A stretch of 34,102 nucleotides of DNA from Scenedesmus sp. ARA3 (taxonomy: Eukaryota; Chlorophyta; Chlorophyceae; Sphaeropleales; Scenedesmaceae), in assembly GCA_004335835.1 (NCBI GenBank), contig RWJK01001793.1:74780-108881 (forward strand). Direction: 5' to 3'. The stretch's first letter is position 1. Each line of letters begins with the position of its first letter. A model generated the notes under the pieces. That model worked only from the letters and a program-made list of their open reading frames with translations, was not told the origin of the DNA and searched no databases. The position numbers were made by a program, and so were the translations under genes. Shown here one piece after another: positions 28,784-34,102 of this stretch.

Positions 28784-30928
28784 ATGAAGAAAACACAACG
28801 GATATTCTTAGTTGTTTGGCTTTTGTGTTTGTTGTCCGCAGCAGATGGAGCAAAGCAGCCTCCGAAACTGTCGGCGAAAGAGCTGCAGCAGTGCTCATCT
28901 CTGCCGGGCCTGCGCCTACTAGCCAACAGCTTTGTGCCGTTTTCAGGCCTCGCAAACACAAACGCGGTAGCAGTAGCAGCGGCTGCGCAGCTGTGGATCT
29001 GGGGCATGCCTCTGCTGTCCATGGCAGCAGCAGCGCAGAGCACTGCCATCAAGCGGGGCGCTATCAACAGGCTGCTGAATGCCCCTACACTCATCACAGC
29101 CCAGAACCAGCAAGCCTTCGGCATTGTGGCCCCAAATTCAGACACTCTGTATACTTCTGCCTGGCTGGACCTCACCGCAGGTGGATCACATGCCATGCAT
29201 AATATGCTGCATCCTTGGCATGCTGTACTGTGTCAAGGATTGCAGGCACTGCAGCATGTGCACAGCCATCCTTTACTCTGTTCACAGAGAGTTTGCATAT
29301 AGCATGAAAGCAATCGTTGCTCCTCACATCAAAGACGGATGCTGCGTACCGGGTGATGGTAGTGAGTTGCCACATGTTGCTACTTTTGACTCTATAGCTA
29401 GCATCATGTTGGTGAACGTACCGGGATGGGGACCCCCGCCCCCAGCACTACACACTCTCTGTCTTTGTGCCTGTCCTGAGTTTGAGACACACATGAAGGA
29501 AGTTGACAAACCCATCATGTTGCATGAGGGCTTGTAATTGCTGTATGCGGCTTTGGGCTGTGATAAACTGCGCTGAGAAACTGCGCAGCTGCGTGAGACG
29601 CTGTCCAGCTTGATGCATTCAAACTTGATCACCAGCAACACGTCTAGCACATTGCTGGGGACACCTCCTGCTGCAAGCAGCATCTGCAGACGTATGCACC
29701 AGGAGCAGCAGCAATCAACTAGCCGCAAGCACTATTTTTCATGCCCTGTACTGCTGCCCTGGCTGCAGGCCCTCAGGTGCTCAGCGCCCCCAACACAAAT
29801 GGCCGTTACTATGTGATGGAGCTGCTTGACTTCTACACCAATGTAATAGGCAACCCTGGCGCCCCCACCACAGGCACAGCAGCCAGCAAGTGGGCGGTTC
29901 TGCCGCCAGGCTACAAGCAGTCATCACTGCCGCAGCATCTGCGAAGCTTACAGAGCTACCAGTCCAACACCACTGCTGTGTGGGTGCTCGGCAGGACGTA
30001 CGTGTCGACACCAGCTGACATGGCAGCAGCCAAAGCAGTACAAGTGCAGTACAGCCTGGCACCAGCCACTGCACCCAGCAGCAGCAGCAGCAGTGCTGCC
30101 AGCATCCCTGCAACGTCTACACACCTTGGCAGGGCCACCTCAGCTGCTGATGCGCTGCTGCAGCAGGCAGGGTGGAAGCTGGGCACTGTTACTAACGCAA
30201 CAGCTGCTTTCTCAGCTATCATGGGCCTTGCAAAAGCCTTCACACCTGATCGAACAGCAGCAAGCCCGCTGGCACTTGCACCCCAGCTCGGCCTAAACCT
30301 CGGACGAGGGTTTGACCAGCCAGGTTTGACCAAATCCCAACAGGCTGCCCTACAAGCTGGCTGGGTGCTGGGACAGGCATGTATCACAGCATTTGCTGCA
30401 GCAGATGGCAGTGTTGGTGTCACCCAGCCATCGGGCTGGTCTTATTCCACAAAAGCTGGCAGGTATGGCAGCAGCTACCTCCTAAGAGCTGCAGTGGCCT
30501 TGGTAGGGATCGGTGCCAACGAGCCAAACACAACAGTGTATGCCTCAAACTGGAGAGATGCCAACGGCCAGCCGCTCAACGGAAGCCTCACATACAGCAT
30601 TACCTTTACGGGCGCGCCGCCTGCGAGTGCCTTTGCGTCACTGACGCTCTACTCTGCGGTGACTAACGTGCTGATGGCTAACCCTGCTAGCGACCGCAGT
30701 GTGCTCAACTTCAAGGCAACACCTGGCCTGCAATGGAACAGTGACGGCTCCATCACAGTGTATCTGAGCAGTAAGCCGCCAGGACCTGCTGGTTCAAAGC
30801 AGCGGGCGAATTGGCTGCCTGTTGCTGAGGGTGAGCCCTTTTGGGTGGCTCTGCGCATGTATGGTCCTTCTTCGGAGGTCATTAGCGGTGACTACAAGCT
30901 GCCGCCAGTTGTAAGGGTGCAGCCATAG
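28784..30928 (+). CDS. Secreted DUF1254/DUF1214 domain protein (518 aa, two exons)
   Basis: Exons 28784-29180 and 29769-30928 (stop TAG at 30926) join in phase (G|GT donor, GCAG acceptor). The start ATG is followed by KKTQ and the hydrophobic stretch RIFLVVWLLCLLSAADGA, a signal peptide. DUF1254 is marked by PNSDTLYTSAWLDLTAGP and GRYYVMELLDFYTNVIGN (about residues 120-165). DUF1214 is marked near the C-terminus by PFWVALRMYGPSSEVISGDY and KLPPVVRV. This two-domain architecture is common in bacteria and fungi and is found in algae; no biochemical activity is firmly established for it. Length fits the family. The gene has a single intron of 588 bp, no CAG-driven exon copies and only one short poly-Ser run. 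In that it differs from the neighbours on the left, which may mean a more recent arrival or simply chance. Confidence 0.85.
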
Positions 30929-31768
30929 CAGCCTGCATTGTTTTTGACTGATGACTAGGCGGTGTCAGAGTAGTATAGCGCCAGCTGCAGCTGAGTTGCG
31001 GCTGCCTCAAAATAGTGTTTTGTTGGCTGCAAGCAGCAATGCACTGCAAAGGCATGAAGTTCATTCCTCATTTGTTGGAGTTGTGCAAGTTCGTTTGCAT
31101 TGGCTGCTGCATTAGCAGATACCGATTGGTCATCCAGTGGATGTTGGTGGCACCACCCTGGCTGGTGGCACTAGTGCCGCCACCACGGCTGGGCCAGCCA
31201 GAATTTATATTTGCTGCATGTGCTGCACGTGTTGTGCTTGCATCACATGAACAAAGCATTGATTGTCATCCATTATTTCCAACATGGCACTGACATTTAG
31301 CACTATCCATCCTGGTTCAATCACTCTGCAAAGTGTTCAGGCGGTTTGCCAGACTCTGGCATGCATGCCATATGGCCCATGCCTCAGGCAGCTGCCTCAG
31401 GCAGCTGCAGTGCAGGCTGAGCTGGCACCTGCAGGTCAGGAGTAGTGCGACAGACGCCATGCACAGCACAGTACGATGATTTTGAACAGCATCATGTATG
31501 TTATTTATGTTTTGGTGCGAATTTTCCCACGCCTTCACGAGCTCCAGCTACGACCGCATAACAGTCAGAGATCTCCCCTACGAGTGCCTCACAGAGGCAC
31601 GAGGGCCTGCACTCTGGAGTGCTTGCCACTTGTTGCTTACGATTGCACAGCTTTCGCGTTGTGCTTGCTGCCTGCCGTGTCACCATCTTTGTTGTGCTTT
31701 CCCGCTGTTTCATATCCTCGACCTCACGCCGATCCTGACGCCTATCGCGTATCAAAACTAGAGAAAAC
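30929..31768. other. Intergenic region, no gene recognised
   Basis: 840 bp without a supportable gene. A small direct repeat, GCCTCAGGCAGCT twice, lies at about 31381-31407. Confidence 0.5.
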
Positions 31769-32620
31769 ATGCTTTACCAAGTATCAATGCGCTGCAGCTG
31801 CGTTGGTTCACCCAGGAGTCTGAGACTCAAGCAGACAACAGTGACTAGGGCAGTGCAATCAACCCGCAGGCAGTTTGGTGCACAGCTGCTCACCATCGGT
31901 GCGCTTCCGCCTGCAATCACCGGCCGTCCTGCAAACATGCACGCTTCAACCACAGCAGCGTAGTTCCCTAGCAGCATGGCATGCCAGTATTGCTAAACCT
32001 AGCGCATGCACTTTCAGCACTGTGCATGCCAGCTGCTGCAACAGGCTACAGTATCCTTGCGCCTATTTTACCGCGGTAGGTTATGCTAGCACCCTATTTT
32101 ACCAGGTGTCTGTGATGGCGTATGCCGCATGAACACACCGTGTAACCCCTCGAACTATCTATAGTACCCTTGCGCCCTGTTCGCAGGTGTGGGCCTGCTC
32201 AGTTCAGCTGGAGCCAGCCTTGCAGCTGAGAAAGGTAAGCCGCACATACTGCGCTCCAGCAACCGCTACTCATCAGCTGTCAGCAGTCAGCAGCTTGGCA
32301 TGATGACCCATCGTTGCATATGCATGGCAGGTGCCGCAGTTGCGCAGCATACTGCCACCTCCAACCTCACCCACAAGCCGAAGCATGACGCGCTGTTTTG
32401 CTTCAACCAGTGCACCTATGTCGCTGCAGCAGCACTGCAACAGTAAGCACTGCATTCTCCCCAGCAGCATTGTCACCTGGCCGCCCCCCGCATCACCAGC
32501 GCGCCAGGTGCTGTGGCACCCCATCCACAACTTAACAGCATACCCGCGCACCACGCCGTGTACCGCTCACATCCGGTTCTCTCTGCATCACACTAACCGA
32601 CTGCAGGGTCAACAGGCACC

Positions 32621-32654
<34 letters not shown>

Positions 32655-32755
32655 CTGCCCAGGCGCCTTCCAGCATCAGCATCGCTCCCATCAACAGCAG
32701 CGCCAAGTCATACATGGACATGAGGGATGATGCAATGGAGTACCAATGCACGGTG

Positions 32756-32849
<94 letters not shown>

Positions 32850-34102
32850 ACCAGTCTAGCAAGTTAAGCTGATGAGCTGCTGTGCTGTGCACCACAGCCA
32901 CTGCGTTGGAGTGCTCCACTTGGTGTTCTCATGACAGCAAGTTGCATGTTGCAACGCTGATGGAAGTCGCAAAACAACCGTGTAATGTAGCACAGGCAGC
33001 GGTAGGGGCATGCGACCTGCGCAATAAAAGCCATCGCGCTGTTCGCGGCTGCTGCTGCTGCTGCTGCTGACAGGCCTGCTGCTGCTGCTGCTGCTGCTGC
33101 ATTGCAGGGCGGCATGTGAGTGACGCAATTACAGGAGGCAGCCTGCCATAACAGCTTACTAGCCACATTGCTTCTGACAGCAGAGAGAAGTGGACAGATG
33201 GTGCACATGAATCTAGCACAGTCGCAGCTGCTCCAGGCTGCAAGATAGGCTCCTGCTTGTGCACGTCACATACCGCATCAACGATGTTGCAAACGCCACT
33301 GACAGATTGCTCTTGCCCTGCTGTGGGTGCAGGTTTGACTGCGATGGCGACCGCAGGTGAGGGTTTATATACATGCCATTGCTGCATGCTGCTGCTGCTG
33401 CTGCTGTAGCGCTGTCTTTGCTTGTCAAGCCGCCTCACATCAGTGCAAGCTGGCGTGCCTCTGCTTGTGCCAGCTTGCTGTAGCCACTCCATGCTGCTGC
33501 CTCATGTGCTGTGCATGCCATCAGCAGAGAGCCAGATAATGTTAAATGAGCGTGCTGAGTGTGACTCTTTGCACCTTGCTGCATGCCCTGCAGGGACTTT
33601 GCACACAAGCAGGTGAGCGCAGATGCAGCCAGTGAGCTGTGTCTTGTTTGTCGGCATGGCTAACAGGCTGACATGGCTAACTGCTTGCGCAGCATGGAAC
33701 TCTTTTGTCGGGGTTACTTCCTAGGTGCCTTGACAAGCACGCTTACAATGATGCAAAACGACAGTTGTAGGCATGGCATATGCACAACTGCGCACCTGCA
33801 AGCAATGCTGGACCAGGAGCCCCCAGGAGCCCCCCTGCCCGAAGGCTCCTAGTGCTCCGAGCGGGCTGATCACGCAGGCACAGCAGTGATGCAACGGCTC
33901 TTCTGCGCTGAAGGAGTATGGTTTAAACACCACTTGATTATTTTTGCAGAAATGTGGGTCTTGTGCGAGCGGCGCTTGTCACCTGTCCTGCTGCTGCCAC
34001 AAGCGCCGCTGCCACAAGCGCCGCTGCTGCGTAACTTGTTGTCTATTACAGATGCTGAGGTGAAGGTGAAGCGGTTTGTGTCGGATGATGCTTGGGGTTC
34101 TG
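31769..34102 (+). CDS. Probable thylakoid lumen protein with Tat signal, several micro-exons, 3' partial
   Basis: Exons: 31769-31898, 32187-32234, 32607-32752, 33108-33115 (8 nt), 33333-33356 (24 nt), 33594-33612 (19 nt), possibly 33950-33953 (4 nt), and 34052 to the window end. All joins are phase-consistent. The start is a basic, hydroxylated plastid presequence (MLYQVSMRCSCVGSPRS). After it comes a twin-arginine signal, STRRQFGAQLLTIG, completed by exon 2 as VGLLSSAGASLA with an A-x-A-like end. That is the layout of a Tat-imported thylakoid lumen protein. The mature part begins AEKGSTGT, has a Ser-rich run, then AKSYMDMRDDAMEYQC, TGGMFDCDGDRRDFAHKQ and, via the 4-nt exon, YAEVKVKRFVSDDAWGS. 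I recognise no named family with certainty. The 8-, 24- and 19-nt exons are supported by frame and by the sensible peptide; the 4-nt exon is speculative. Confidence 0.68.
32759..32848. repeat. (CTG)30 tract
   Basis: Thirty uninterrupted CTG units starting 6 bp inside the intron after exon 3 of the lumen-protein gene. Confidence 0.97.
33049..33100. repeat. CTG tracts before the 8-nt micro-exon
   Basis: Seven CTG units at 33049-33069 and about eight at 33075-33100, separated by acaggc. They end just before the attgcag acceptor of the 8-nt exon. Confidence 0.9.

Overview
This window reads as nuclear DNA of a green alga, most likely a chlorophycean of the Chlamydomonas/Haematococcus kind. That is an inference from four things: very intron-rich genes with GT-AG splicing, dense CAG/CTG tracts that give poly-Gln, poly-Ala and poly-Ser, plastid-type and thylakoid-type targeting peptides, and plant/algal gene families. 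I have no species-level evidence. There are two assembly gaps of N (15032-15123 and 16917-16920).

Layout. A minus-strand gene at 300-2048 encodes a secreted ferritin-like protein of the desiccation-related PCC13-62 type. A plus-strand gene at 3347-6456 encodes a multi-pass membrane protein of the YrhK-like / fungal integral membrane protein family. A minus-strand gene from about 11038 down to 8290 (perhaps to 7634) encodes an extracellular Cys-rich (sushi-like) protein followed by WDG-type propeller-like repeats. A minus-strand gene at 12641-22098, resolved into 11 phase-consistent exons (756 aa), encodes a probable plastid-targeted, divergent F1-ATPase alpha-like protein. Divergently, a plus-strand gene at 22638-28216 in 10 phase-consistent exons (535 aa) encodes a GPR89/GTG (Golgi pH regulator) protein. 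A plus-strand two-exon gene at 28784-30928 (518 aa) encodes a secreted DUF1254/DUF1214 protein. The last gene, from 31769 and running off the end, encodes a probable thylakoid lumen protein with a twin-arginine signal and several micro-exons. I see no operon-like or pathway link among the genes; they look like ordinary nuclear neighbours.

The most striking property is structural. In the four or five intron-rich genes, segments that span a splice junction are tandemly duplicated into the adjoining intron, again and again. Copies carrying the 3' end of an exon plus its donor always lie downstream of that exon. Copies carrying the acceptor plus the 5' start of an exon always lie upstream. I count about 20 such arrays. 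The largest has ten copies of one roughly 80-bp exon end, two of them inverted. In each case one full-length copy, contiguous with the rest of the exon, keeps the reading frame across the whole gene. The introns look as if they have grown by junction duplication that splicing can hide. CAG/CTG tracts and G-rich, telomere-like motifs on the transcribed sense strand sit between many copies. Two near-perfect hairpins at 11164-11221 and 12136-12233 lie in the gene-poor stretch before the F1-alpha-like gene.
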